Shown here piece by piece: positions 18,294 through 26,566 of a stretch of 64,000 nt of DNA. This stretch comes from Corallococcus carmarthensis. GTDB lineage: Bacteria; Myxococcota; Myxococcia; Myxococcales; Myxococcaceae. Numbering within the stretch: the stretch's first letter is position 1; every line of letters begins with the position of its first letter. The DNA is taken from positions 1 to 64,000 of the forward strand of contig NZ_RAWE01000007.1 of the NCBI RefSeq assembly GCF_003611695.1. Direction: 5' to 3'. The notes under the pieces were generated by a model. The model saw only the letters and a program-made list of their open reading frames with translations. It was not told where the DNA came from and did no database searches. Position numbers and translations under genes: made by a program.

Positions 18294-19835
18294 ATGGACG
18301 CGCAGGGAGTGCACATCGAAACCCATCCCCGTGAGGGCGCACCGGTGTTCAGCGCGGGCCGCCCGGACCCCTGCACCCTGGTCCTCTTCGGAGCCACGGG
18401 CGACCTGGCCGAACGCAAGCTATTCCCCGCCCTCTTCGAGCTTGCCCGCTCCGGCCTGCTCCCGGAGCACTTCGCCATCGTCGCCTTCAGCCGCTCCAAG
18501 CTGGAGGACGCGTCCTTCCGCGAGCACGTGAAGGAGGGCCTCCAGAAGTTCGCCCGCACGCAGCCGCTGGACGAGGCCGCGTGGAAGCGCTTCGCGGAGA
18601 CCATCGAGACCGCCTCCGGCGGCTACGACGATCCGGAGGCCTTCAAGCAGTTGGGCCAGAAGCTCCAGGACATCGCGAAGCGCCACCAGACGGGCGGCAA
18701 CCAGCTCTATTACATGGCCACGCCGGCCTCCACGTTCCCGCAGATCATCAAGAGCCTGTCGGACGCGGACCTGCTCAAGCGCGAGGACCAGCCCGGCAAG
18801 AAGCCCTGGCACCGGCTCATCATCGAGAAGCCCTTCGGCCACGACCTGGAGAGCGCGAAGGCCCTCAACAAGACGCTGGGCGCGGCGCTGGATGAGAAGC
18901 AGATCTTCCGCATCGACCACTACCTGGGCAAGGAGACGGTGCAGAACATCCTGGTGTTCCGCTTCGCCAACGCCATCTTCGAACCGCTCTGGAACCGCCA
19001 GCACATCGACCACGTGGAGATCACGGCGGCCGAGGCGATTGGCGTGGAGGGCCGAGGCGGCTTCTACGACGAGACGGGCGTCATCCGGGACATGGTGCAG
19101 AACCACCTGCTCCAGGTGCTGGCCCTGTGCGCCATGGAGCCGCCGGTGTCCTTCGGCGCGGAGGACATCCGCGATGAGAAGAACAAGGTCTTCCGCGCGC
19201 TGCGCCCCGTGGAGGGCGGCGAGGTGCCCCAGCACGTGGTGGTGGGCCAGTACGCGGGCTACCAGGAAGAGAAGGGCGTGAAGAAGGGGTCCCGCACGCC
19301 CACCTACGTGGCCATGAAGATGAACATCGACTCGTGGCGCTGGCAGGGCGTGCCCTTCTATCTGCGCGCGGGCAAGAACCTGAAGAAGCGCCTGACGGAG
19401 GTGTCCATCCACTTCAAGTCGGTGCCCATTGGCCTGTTCAGCGGCGGCGGCGACACCTGCCAGCGGCTGCAACCCAACGTGCTCACGCTGCGCATCCAGC
19501 CGCACGAAGGCATCGCGCTGTCCTTCGAGTCCAAGATCCCCGGCGAGGACGTCAACATCGGCGGCGTCACCATGGACATGGACTACGCGGAGAGCTTCAA
19601 GAAGCCCGTGCCGGAGGCGTACGAGCGGCTGCTGCTGGACTGCATGCGCGGCAACGCGACCCTCTTCGCGCGCCAGGACAGCGTGGAGCAGGCCTGGGGC
19701 TACATCACGCCCATCCTGCAGGCGCTGGAGACGGACGCCGGCGGCACCATCCACACCTACCCCAAGGGCAGCAAGGGCCCCGACGCCGCGGACGCGCTGC
19801 CCGCGAAGAACGGCCGGCGGTGGTCCACGCTATGA
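18294..19835 (+). CDS. zwf: Glucose-6-phosphate 1-dehydrogenase
   Basis: A 513-aa enzyme of the oxidative pentose phosphate pathway, oxidising glucose 6-phosphate to 6-phosphogluconolactone with NADP. The nucleotide loop is LVLFGATGDLAERKL. The active-site signature RIDHYLGKETVQN (catalytic His) is near residue 208. EKPFGHD, GRGGFYDETGVIRDMVQNH and the C-terminal YAESFKKPVPEAYERLLLD are all conserved. Length and motifs are complete. The ATG has AGGGAG nine bases upstream and begins the conserved reading frame; the longer frame upstream is spurious. Its stop overlaps the ATG of pgl (ATGA). A palindrome lies 53 bp upstream. Confidence 0.97.
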   Translation: MDAQGVHIETHPREGAPVFSAGRPDPCTLVLFGATGDLAERKLFPALFELARSGLLPEHFAIVAFSRSKLEDASFREHVKEGLQKFARTQPLDEAAWKRFAETIETASGGYDDPEAFKQLGQKLQDIAKRHQTGGNQLYYMATPASTFPQIIKSLSDADLLKREDQPGKKPWHRLIIEKPFGHDLESAKALNKTLGAALDEKQIFRIDHYLGKETVQNILVFRFANAIFEPLWNRQHIDHVEITAAEAIGVEGRGGFYDETGVIRDMVQNHLLQVLALCAMEPPVSFGAEDIRDEKNKVFRALRPVEGGEVPQHVVVGQYAGYQEEKGVKKGSRTPTYVAMKMNIDSWRWQGVPFYLRAGKNLKKRLTEVSIHFKSVPIGLFSGGGDTCQRLQPNVLTLRIQPHEGIALSFESKIPGEDVNIGGVTMDMDYAESFKKPVPEAYERLLLDCMRGNATLFARQDSVEQAWGYITPILQALETDAGGTIHTYPKGSKGPDAADALPAKNGRRWSTL

Positions 19836-20497
19836 GCCAGCCCCTCGTGGTTCCTTCGGAGCGGCTGACCCGCGAGGCCGCGGACTGGATGGCGCGGGAG
19901 CTTCAGAAGGCGCTCGCGACCAAGGCCCGGGTGAGCCTGGCGCTGTCGGGCGGCAACACGCCCAGGCCCGCGTACCGGATGCTCGCGGACCACCAGCTCC
20001 CCTGGGAGCGCGTGGACGTGTACTTCGTGGACGAGCGCTTCGTGCCGCCGGACCACAAGGACAGCAACTACCTGCTGGTGAAGGAGTCGCTGCTGACGCC
20101 GCTGAAGCTGCCGGACGCGCAGGTGTTCCGCATGCAGGGCGAGCGCACGGACCGCGACGCCGCGGCGCGCGACTATGAGAAGACGCTGCCCGCGAAGCTG
20201 GACGTGGTGCTCATTGGCGTGGGCGAGGACGGCCACACCGCGAGCCTCATGCCCGGCCATCCGGCGCTCCAGGAGCGCACGCGGCGGGTGCTGGCGGTGG
20301 AGCAGAGCGCCAAGCCGCCGCCGTGGCGGATGACGCTGACCTTCCCCGTGCTCCAGGGCGCGGGGGCGGTGCTGGGGTTGGTGGCGGGCGAAGGCAAGCG
20401 GGACGCCATGCGGCGGGTGCTCGCGGGCGATATGTCCCTGCCCGCGTCGCACGTGAAGAACACGCAGTGGATGTTGGATCCCGCCGCCCACGGGTGA
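19832..20497 (+). CDS. pgl: 6-phosphogluconolactonase
   Basis: A 221-aa DevB/Pgl-type lactonase that hydrolyses 6-phosphogluconolactone to 6-phosphogluconate. Recognised by LALSGGNTPRPAYRML, VYFVDERFVPPDHKDSNY, and VLIGVGEDGHTASLMPGHP (catalytic His). The C-terminal block RMTLTFPVLQGA is also typical. The length is normal for the family. ATG overlaps the zwf stop by four bases, so the lactone-forming and lactone-opening enzymes are translationally coupled. gnd follows after 22 bp, giving the complete oxidative branch as one operon. Confidence 0.95.
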   Translation: MSQPLVVPSERLTREAADWMARELQKALATKARVSLALSGGNTPRPAYRMLADHQLPWERVDVYFVDERFVPPDHKDSNYLLVKESLLTPLKLPDAQVFRMQGERTDRDAAARDYEKTLPAKLDVVLIGVGEDGHTASLMPGHPALQERTRRVLAVEQSAKPPPWRMTLTFPVLQGAGAVLGLVAGEGKRDAMRRVLAGDMSLPASHVKNTQWMLDPAAHG

Positions 20498-20519
20498 GGC
20501 GGGCCCTCTGGAGGGAACG

Positions 20520-21947
20520 ATGAGCACACAGACGAAGCCGGCGCAGTTCGGCGTGGCGGGCATGGGCGTCATGGGCGCGAGCCTGGCCCTCAACATCGCG
20601 GATCACGGCTTCCGCGTCGCCGTATGGGACCGCCACCCGGAGAGCATCCAGAAGGTCCAGAAGGAGAACCCGAAGCAGGCGCTGGAGGGCTACCCGGAGC
20701 TGGAGAAGTTCGTCGCCGGCCTGGAGCGCCCGCGCCGCATCCTCCTGATGATCACCGCCGGCGCCCCCGTGGACGAGATGATGGCGCGGCTGTTCCCGCT
20801 GCTGTCGCCCGGCGACGTCATCATGGACGCGGGCAACTCCTGGTACCTGGACACGCGCCGCCGTGAGGCCCTGTGCAAGGAGAAGGGCTTCCACTTCCTG
20901 GGCATTGGCGTGTCCGGCGGCGAGGAGGGCGCGCGCAACGGCCCGTCCATCATGCCCGGCGGACCCAAGGACGCGTACGCGCTGGTGCAGCCGGTGCTGG
21001 AGGCCATCGCCGCGCGCAGCGAAGAGGGCCTGTGCGTCACCCACGTGGGCCCGGAGGGCGCGGGCCACTTCGTGAAGATGGTGCACAACGGCATCGAGTA
21101 CGCGGACATGCAGCTGCTCGCGGAGACGTACGACGTGCTCCACCGCGGCCTGGGCCTGGACACCGCGACGTTGGCCGACCTGCTCTCCAAGTGGAACGAG
21201 GGCATCGCCGAGTCGTTCCTCCTGGAGACCACCATCAAGGTGCTGCGCAAGCGCGACCCGGAGACGGGCAAGCCGCTGGTGGACATGGTGCTGGACAAGG
21301 CCGGCCAGAAGGGCACGGGCAAGTGGACGGTGCAGGTGGCGCTGGACCTGGGCGTGCCGGTGCCCTCCATCGCGTCCGCGCTGGACGCGCGCAACCTGTC
21401 CTCGCGCAAGGAGGAGCGCGTGGCCGCGAGCAAGAAGCTCCACGGCCCCACCGTCTCCCTCACTTCGGAAGAGCAGAAGGAGCTGGCCCAGTGGGCGCAT
21501 GACGCGCTCTACGCGGCGCGCGTGGTGACGTACGCGCAGGGCATGCGGCTCATCCAGGCGGCGTCGGACGAGTACAAGTGGGGCGTGTCGCTGGCGGAGA
21601 TGGCGCGCATCTGGCGGGGCGGCTGCATCATCCGCGCGAAGCTGCTCACCCCGCTGCGCGAGGCCTTCCAGCAGCAGCCCACGCTGCCCAACCTGATGGT
21701 GTCCGAGGCCTTCGCGCCCGTGCTGGAGAAGCTGGCCCCGGGGTGGCGCAAGCTCGTGGGCGCCGCGACGAAGGCGGGCATCCCCGTGCCGGTGTTCAGC
21801 AGCAGCCTGGCGTACATGGACAGCTACCGCAGCCCGGAGCTGCCGCAGAACCTCACCCAGGCCCAGCGCGACGCGTTCGGCGCGCACACGTACCAGCGCC
21901 GGGACAAGCCCGACGCCGGCTTCGTGCACTCGGACTGGCTGAAGTAG
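20520..21947 (+). CDS. gnd: 6-phosphogluconate dehydrogenase (decarboxylating)
   Basis: A 475-aa enzyme of the long, homodimeric class. It converts 6-phosphogluconate to ribulose 5-phosphate, CO2 and NADPH. The N-terminal Rossmann loop is GVAGMGVMGASLALNIADHG. Substrate and catalytic motifs are GVSGGEEGARNGPSIMPGG and GAGHFVKMVHNGIEYADMQ (catalytic Lys). The C-terminal helical domain includes GTGKWTVQVAL and the tail RDAFGAHTYQRRDKP. The ATG has GGAGGG seven bases upstream. It is the last gene of zwf-pgl-gnd and converges on the acyl-CoA synthetase with only 20 bp between stops. No strong terminator is visible. Confidence 0.97.
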   Translation: MSTQTKPAQFGVAGMGVMGASLALNIADHGFRVAVWDRHPESIQKVQKENPKQALEGYPELEKFVAGLERPRRILLMITAGAPVDEMMARLFPLLSPGDVIMDAGNSWYLDTRRREALCKEKGFHFLGIGVSGGEEGARNGPSIMPGGPKDAYALVQPVLEAIAARSEEGLCVTHVGPEGAGHFVKMVHNGIEYADMQLLAETYDVLHRGLGLDTATLADLLSKWNEGIAESFLLETTIKVLRKRDPETGKPLVDMVLDKAGQKGTGKWTVQVALDLGVPVPSIASALDARNLSSRKEERVAASKKLHGPTVSLTSEEQKELAQWAHDALYAARVVTYAQGMRLIQAASDEYKWGVSLAEMARIWRGGCIIRAKLLTPLREAFQQQPTLPNLMVSEAFAPVLEKLAPGWRKLVGAATKAGIPVPVFSSSLAYMDSYRSPELPQNLTQAQRDAFGAHTYQRRDKPDAGFVHSDWLK

Positions 21948-21967
21948 TCCCCTGCCCTGCGCGCCGC

Positions 21968-23605
21968 CTATTTCTTCTGGGTGGCGCGCAGCTCGGCGCG
22001 GCGGATCTTCCCGCTCACCGTCTTGGGCAGCTCCGTGACGAACTCAATCTCGCGCGGGTACTTGTAGGGCGCCGTGGTCTTCTTCACGAAGTCCTGCAGC
22101 TCCTGCGCGAGCTCCGGGGACGGGGTGTGGCCCGGCGTGAGCAGCACGTACGCCTTGATGCGCTGGCCAATCTTGTCGTCCGGCACGCCGATGACGGCGG
22201 ACTCGGCCACCGCCGGGTGCTCAATCAGCGCGGACTCCACTTCGAAGGGGCCCACGCGGTAGCCGGACGTCTTGATGACGTCGTCGGAGCGCCCCACGAA
22301 CCACAGGTAGCCGTCCGCGTCGCGCACCGCGCGGTCGCCGGTGATGTACCAGTCCCCCCGGCTGCTGGCGGCGTTGGCCGCGTCGTCGTTGAGGTAGCCC
22401 GCGAACAAGCCCACCGGCCGCTCCGGCTTCACGCGCACGGCGATGTCGCCCTCCTGTCCGTCCGCGACTTCATGGCCGTGCTCGTCGATGACGGCCACGG
22501 TGAAGCCCGGAGACGGCTTGCCCATGGAGCCCACGCGCGGCTCCATGCCCGGGAAGATTCCCACGATGACCACCGTCTCCGTCTGGCCGTAGCCCTCGCG
22601 GATGTGCAGCCCCGTGGCCTCCTTCCACGTCTGGATGACCTCCGGGTTGAGCGGCTCTCCCGCGCTCAGCGCGTGGCGCATCGAGGACAGGTCCACCGCC
22701 TTCAAATCCTGGAGCACCAGCGCACGCCACGCAGTGGGCGGCGCGCAGAAGGTGGTGACCTTCTCCCGCTCCAGCACCTTCAGGAAGGCCACGGGGTCGA
22801 ACCGGCCGCGGAAGTCGTGGACGACGTTGCACGCGCCCACGCTCCACGGACCGAAGAGCTTGCCCCAGGCGCACTTCGCCCAGCCGGTGTCGCTGAGCGT
22901 GAGGTGCCGGTCCTCCGGCGTCAGGTCCAGCCAGTAGCGGCCGGTGATGAAGTGCCCCTGGCCGTAGCTGGACTGGGTGTGCAGCACCATCTTCGGCATG
23001 CCGGTGGTGCCGGACGTGAAGTAGATGAGCAGCGGATCATCCGCGCGCGTGGGCGGGAACGCCGTCGCCTGTCCCTCCGCCAGGGGCTCCGGCGCATAGC
23101 GCGTCCACGGCGCGGGCGCGTCGCCGGTGGACACCCACGTCGTCACGCCGGGAGCCTGTCCCCGCACGCCCTCGAAGCGGTCCAGGCAGCTTGCGTCGGT
23201 GAGGACGGCCTTCGCGCCGGAGACCTCCAGCCGGTAGCGGATGTCCTTGGCGGTGAGCATGGGCGTGCCGGGCATGAAGACGATGCCCGCGCGGATGCAG
23301 CCCAGCACCAGGAACCACCACTCCGGCACGCGCGGCATCAGGATGAAGACCCGGTCGCCGCGCTTCAGGCCCAGCCCGGTGAGGAAGCGCGCCGCGTGCA
23401 GCGAGCGCTCCTTCAGGTCCTGGAAGGTGAAGCGCCGCGAGTGCCCGGACTCGTCGGACCACTGGAGCGCGGGGGCCTGGGGCCGCTCGGCCGCGTGCCG
23501 GTCGATGACGTCCGTGGCGAAGTTGAAGTGCGCCGGCCGCTCCCACCGGAAGTCCCGGCGGGTGGACGCGTAGTCGGCGGAAGCGCGGGGCGGGGACTCG
23601 GGCAT
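21968..23605 (-). CDS. Acyl-CoA synthetase (medium-chain / ACSM-like AMP ligase)
   Basis: A 545-aa ANL-superfamily ligase that activates a carboxylic acid through an acyl-AMP to the CoA thioester. The P-loop is IYFTSGTTGMPKMV. A5 motif EGYGQTETV, A7 YITGDRA, A8 hinge GRSDDVIKTSGYRVGPFEVES and A10 catalytic lysine KTVSGKIRRAEL are all intact. TLSDTGWAKCAWG and the overall order match medium-chain (butyrate-type) acyl-CoA synthetases more than acetyl-CoA synthetase. Its physiological substrate is uncertain. It is monocistronic and convergent with gnd. Confidence 0.9.
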   Translation of the reverse strand: MPESPPRASADYASTRRDFRWERPAHFNFATDVIDRHAAERPQAPALQWSDESGHSRRFTFQDLKERSLHAARFLTGLGLKRGDRVFILMPRVPEWWFLVLGCIRAGIVFMPGTPMLTAKDIRYRLEVSGAKAVLTDASCLDRFEGVRGQAPGVTTWVSTGDAPAPWTRYAPEPLAEGQATAFPPTRADDPLLIYFTSGTTGMPKMVLHTQSSYGQGHFITGRYWLDLTPEDRHLTLSDTGWAKCAWGKLFGPWSVGACNVVHDFRGRFDPVAFLKVLEREKVTTFCAPPTAWRALVLQDLKAVDLSSMRHALSAGEPLNPEVIQTWKEATGLHIREGYGQTETVVIVGIFPGMEPRVGSMGKPSPGFTVAVIDEHGHEVADGQEGDIAVRVKPERPVGLFAGYLNDDAANAASSRGDWYITGDRAVRDADGYLWFVGRSDDVIKTSGYRVGPFEVESALIEHPAVAESAVIGVPDDKIGQRIKAYVLLTPGHTPSPELAQELQDFVKKTTAPYKYPREIEFVTELPKTVSGKIRRAELRATQKK

Positions 23606-23670
23606 GGGCGGCTCCTGGGGTGTTCCGACAACCCCAGCAGCCTGTCACGTCATCCCGAGCGGTGAGGCGG

Positions 23671-23717
23671 AAACCCCGCGCGGAGCGCCCGGTGGTGGAC
23701 GCTCGTGACGCGCGGGG
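23671..23717 (-). terminator. Stem-loop terminator after the sigma/anti-sigma operon
   Basis: Outer arms ccccgcgcg (23674-23682) and cgcgcgggg (23709-23717) enclose a second stem, gagcg/cgctc. On the minus strand the stem is followed by TTT. It lies 16 bp beyond the anti-sigma stop codon. Confidence 0.55.
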
Positions 23718-23732
23718 AATCCCGGGTGCTTT

Positions 23733-24569
23733 TCAGCGGGCGGCTTCTTCGCGCAGGCCCTTCGCCAGGCCGCGCGCTTCGTCGCTCCAGCCGGGCTCCT
23801 TCAGCCCGGCGACCTGGTCGAACGCGGCCGCGGCGGAGTCCTTCTGGCCCAGGGCGCGCAGCGCGAGCGCGCGGTTCCACAGCGCCTGGGGGTTGCGCGG
23901 AGCCTTGGGCAGCACCTGCTGGTCCAGCCGGTTCAGCGCGTCCTGGTAGCGGCCTTCCTGCAGTGCCACCACCGACAGGTCGATGTCTCGCTCCAGCGAC
24001 TCGGGCTCGCGCGCCAGCACCGCCTGCGCCTGCTGCCACTGGCCGTGCAGCACGTAGGCCGCGACGATGCCGCGGAAGTCCTTGCGCTCCTCCATCTCCG
24101 CCAGCGGACGCAGCGGCAGCGTGACCTTCCCCGCCTCCAGGCCGTCCGCGCCACCGCGCATGGGGCTGTAGGGACGGTGGATGTCCGCGCGCGGATCAGA
24201 CAGGCGGGCCTCCAGCTCGCGGGTGGTCTGGTTCGCCAGGAAGACGACCGCCGGCACGTCCGCGGCGGGCAGCATGCGCGGCACGAAGATGGCGCAGAGG
24301 CTGGCGGCCATGGCCAGCGGCGCCACCACGCGCGCGTTCTTGCGCACCCACGCGCCCAGCGCCACCACGTTGCCCTGCGGCTTGGAAGCAGGCTGCTCCG
24401 CCACGCCCGTGCCCAGGGCCCGCGCCGCCAGGAGCTCCAGCTGGAGCAGGTCCCTGAGGCCGCCCTCGCACGCGGCACAGCGCGGCAGGTGGCTCCGGAA
24501 TCCTTCGGCGTCGGACTCGGACAGCTCGCCGTCCATGAAGAGGTGCAACCGGGTGCAATGCGCGTTCAT
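23733..24569 (-). CDS. Zinc-type anti-sigma factor with TPR-like extracytoplasmic domain
   Basis: A 278-aa protein. Residues 1-40 form an anti-sigma zinc finger (ZAS/zf-HC2: C5, H27, C31, C34 in HLPRCAAC). A membrane helix follows near residues 80-100 (VVAPLAMAASLCAIFV). The remaining 175 residues are TPR-like and probably outside the cytoplasm. This outer part is clearly related to the N-terminal region of the TPR-CHAT protein 4 kb away: GIVAAYVLHGQWQQA here against GIAAAYALEGEWSQA there, and QALWNRALALRALG against QALWNRALVFREMG. The ATG overlaps the sigma-factor stop (ATGA), as expected for a sigma/anti-sigma pair made in equal amounts. It is predicted to hold the sigma factor inactive until a signal reaches the outer domain. 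Confidence 0.87.
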   Translation of the reverse strand: MNAHCTRLHLFMDGELSESDAEGFRSHLPRCAACEGGLRDLLQLELLAARALGTGVAEQPASKPQGNVVALGAWVRKNARVVAPLAMAASLCAIFVPRMLPAADVPAVVFLANQTTRELEARLSDPRADIHRPYSPMRGGADGLEAGKVTLPLRPLAEMEERKDFRGIVAAYVLHGQWQQAQAVLAREPESLERDIDLSVVALQEGRYQDALNRLDQQVLPKAPRNPQALWNRALALRALGQKDSAAAAFDQVAGLKEPGWSDEARGLAKGLREEAAR

Positions 24570-25123
24570 GACTGGACTCCCCGCTCCCGAGCCACCGCGA
24601 CGCTCGGAAGCAGCAGTTCCCTCAGGTCCCGGCGCGCCAGCGTCAGCCAGCTGCCCACGGTTCCGACGGGGACGTTGAAATGTTCAGCGATCGCCTGGTA
24701 GCGGCGACCCTCGGCGTGAAGCTTGTACGCGTCCCGCAGGTGCGGCTTGAGCTGCTCGATGGCCGCCTGGAACGCGTCGTTGCCCACCAGCTCCCAGTTC
24801 TCCCGGTCCCCGTCCCCCGTCACCGGCAGGTCCTGCACCAGCGCCAGGTGCGGCAGCCCCCGGCTCTCCGTGCGCTGCCGGCGGCAGTGGTCCAGGAACC
24901 GGTTGGTCATCGTCGTGCACAGCCACGCCGCGCACGCCGCTTCCGTCCGGTCCTTCAGGTGGCCGTACTCCGGCAACGCCCGCTCGAAGGCCTCCTGGAC
25001 CAGGTCTTCCGGGTCCAGGGCGCCGCGAGCGCACAACCGCCGCGCCACCGCCAGCAAGCTGGGCCGGTGTCGCTGGATGAACGCCTCGAAGTGGCGCCGT
25101 TCGCGGTTGAAGAGGTTGGCCAT
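24566..25123 (-). CDS. ECF-type RNA polymerase sigma factor
   Basis: A 185-aa sigma-70 family factor of the extracytoplasmic-function class. Region 2 is visible as LDPEDLVQEAFERALPE followed by AAWLCTTMTNRFLDHCRRQ. Region 4 includes a helix-turn-helix, YQAIAEHFNVPVGTVGSWLTLARRDL. Regions 1 and 3 are lacking, as is normal for ECF factors. The ATG at 25123 begins the conserved sequence; the upstream extension contains the terminator of the next gene and is not coding. It is co-translated with the downstream anti-sigma. Its promoter must lie in the 70 bp between this start and the upstream terminator. I saw no convincing autoregulatory motif there. Confidence 0.92.
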   Translation of the reverse strand: MANLFNRERRHFEAFIQRHRPSLLAVARRLCARGALDPEDLVQEAFERALPEYGHLKDRTEAACAAWLCTTMTNRFLDHCRRQRTESRGLPHLALVQDLPVTGDGDRENWELVGNDAFQAAIEQLKPHLRDAYKLHAEGRRYQAIAEHFNVPVGTVGSWLTLARRDLRELLLPSVAVARERGVQS

Positions 25124-25192
25124 GACACAAGGCCCCGGAGTGACTGGTGGGCTTTCCTGACTAAAGACGCCGAGCGGTTCGTTTCTTGAGAG

Positions 25193-25211
25193 AAAAATGC
25201 CCGGAAGGGCA
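25193..25211 (-). terminator. Intrinsic terminator after the 56-aa peptide gene
   Basis: On the minus strand TGCCC-TTCC-GGGCA forms a stem (25198-25211) followed directly by TTTTT (25193-25197). It separates the small gene from the sigma-factor gene. Confidence 0.8.
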
Positions 25212-25234
25212 GACAAGCCCGCCGGGCAGGGGGC

Positions 25235-25405
25235 TCAGCGAGCCCCTTCCGCCCCCTCCAGGAGGGGGGCCACCGACGGCGGCGGCAGCGGGCGCCGCCG
25301 CTTGGGGCCGCGCTCCTGGCAGTTGACGTACGAATTCTTCACATGAGGGGCGCTGCGGTCCGGCTCGAAGGCATTGACGGCGGAGGGCATGTCTCCGGGG
25401 ATCAT
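25235..25405 (-). CDS. Small 56-aa protein of unknown function (possible peptide substrate)
   Basis: An ATG with a strong AGGAGAAG eight bases upstream opens a 56-codon frame. The product begins MIPGDMPSAVNAFEPDRSA, has one cysteine (YVNCQER), a basic KRRR and a Pro-rich tail. There is no signal peptide or membrane helix. An intrinsic terminator sits 24 bp after its stop, so it is its own transcription unit. It is divergent from the JmjC oxygenase gene, with starts 146 bp apart. I do not recognise it. The isolated, well-formed expression signals argue that it is real. A role as the peptide modified by the neighbouring hydroxylase is a guess. Confidence 0.6.
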   Translation of the reverse strand: MIPGDMPSAVNAFEPDRSAPHVKNSYVNCQERGPKRRRPLPPPSVAPLLEGAEGAR

Positions 25406-25551
25406 GGGTCGCTTCTCCTGGTACGGCGGAAGTCCGGCGAAAACCGGGGATGGGTGGAAAAAGACTGGTGGAGTGGTCCATAGCACGCCCCGCCGCACCG
25501 GCAGGAGGGGCCCCCCAGGGCCATTCCTTCAAGAATTTCAAGGAGTTCCGA

Positions 25552-26559
25552 ATGAACGAGGACAAGTCTCCGCTGCACCCGGCGTGGCGACAGTGGCTGG
25601 CGGAGAACCTGGCACTGGGCGTGTCGGTGGAAGACGTACAGCAGATGCTGGTGCAGGCAGGGGTGGACCCGGCGTTGGCGCGGGAGGAGATCGCGGCGGT
25701 AGGGCAGCACCCCTACTTCAAGGCGGCGCTCCAGGTGGCCCGGCACTTCGGGTGGCTGGAGTCGCTGATGGATGTCTACAGCGAGCTGCGCGCCCGGGAC
25801 GGGGGCCGGGAGCTGGAGGTGCGCGAGGGCGTGTCCCCGGAGGAGTTCTTCCGCCGCTACTACCTGGGCCACCGGCCGGTGGTGCTGCGCGGCCTGATGA
25901 AGGACTGGCCCGCGCTGGGGCGCTGGTCGCTGCCGTACTTCCGCGAGCGGTTCGGCGCGGTGGAGGTGGAGGTGATGGTGGGACGCGACGCCAACCCGGA
26001 GCACGCGGCCGAGCAGGACCGGCACCGGGCGCGGATGCCCTTCTCGGACTTCCTCTCCAAGCTGGAGGCGGCCGGAGAGACGAACGACTTCTACATGGTG
26101 CCGCGCAACGACAACTGGGGGCGCGAGGGGCTGGCGCCGCTGCGCGACGACCTGCGGGCCCCCGCGGGAATCATCGACCCGTCGCTGCGGCCGGAGCAGC
26201 TGACGCTGCTGCTGGGGCCCGCGGGCACCGTCACCCCGCTGCACCACGACAACATGAACATTCTCCTGGGGCAGGTGATGGGCCGCAAGCAGGTGCGGCT
26301 GGTGCCCTCCTTCGAGCGCCACCGCGTGTACCCGCACCGGGGCACCTTCAGCCACGTGGACGCGGCGAAGCCGGACCTGGCCGCGCACCCGCTGTTCGCG
26401 GAGGCCTCGGTGCTGGAGGCGGTCCTGGAGCCCGGTGACATGGTGTTCCTGCCCGTGGGCTGGTGGCACTGGGTGAAGGCGCTGGACGTGAGCGCCAGCG
26501 TCACCTTCCATCACTTCCTCGTTCCGGGAGGCAACACGCACCTGGATGCTCCCTTCTGA
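25552..26559 (+). CDS. Cupin-like (JmjC / cupin_8) Fe(II)/2-oxoglutarate oxygenase
   Basis: A 335-aa protein. The first 90 residues are a helical region (WRQWLAENLALGVSVEDV...YFKAALQVARHF) of unknown role. The rest is a FIH/JmjC-type double-stranded beta-helix. The iron facial triad is H231-x-D233 (TPLHHDNMN) and distal H306 (GWWHWVKAL), and MVFLPVGWWH is typical of cupin_8. RPVVLRGLMKDWPALGRW is the usual start of the domain. Such enzymes hydroxylate proteins or peptides. The ATG has AAGGAG seven bases upstream; the frame upstream is not coding. It is convergent with the TPR-CHAT gene (7 bp between stops) and divergent from the 56-aa peptide gene. Confidence 0.9.
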   Translation: MNEDKSPLHPAWRQWLAENLALGVSVEDVQQMLVQAGVDPALAREEIAAVGQHPYFKAALQVARHFGWLESLMDVYSELRARDGGRELEVREGVSPEEFFRRYYLGHRPVVLRGLMKDWPALGRWSLPYFRERFGAVEVEVMVGRDANPEHAAEQDRHRARMPFSDFLSKLEAAGETNDFYMVPRNDNWGREGLAPLRDDLRAPAGIIDPSLRPEQLTLLLGPAGTVTPLHHDNMNILLGQVMGRKQVRLVPSFERHRVYPHRGTFSHVDAAKPDLAAHPLFAEASVLEAVLEPGDMVFLPVGWWHWVKALDVSASVTFHHFLVPGGNTHLDAPF

Positions 26560-26566
26560 CGGGGGT

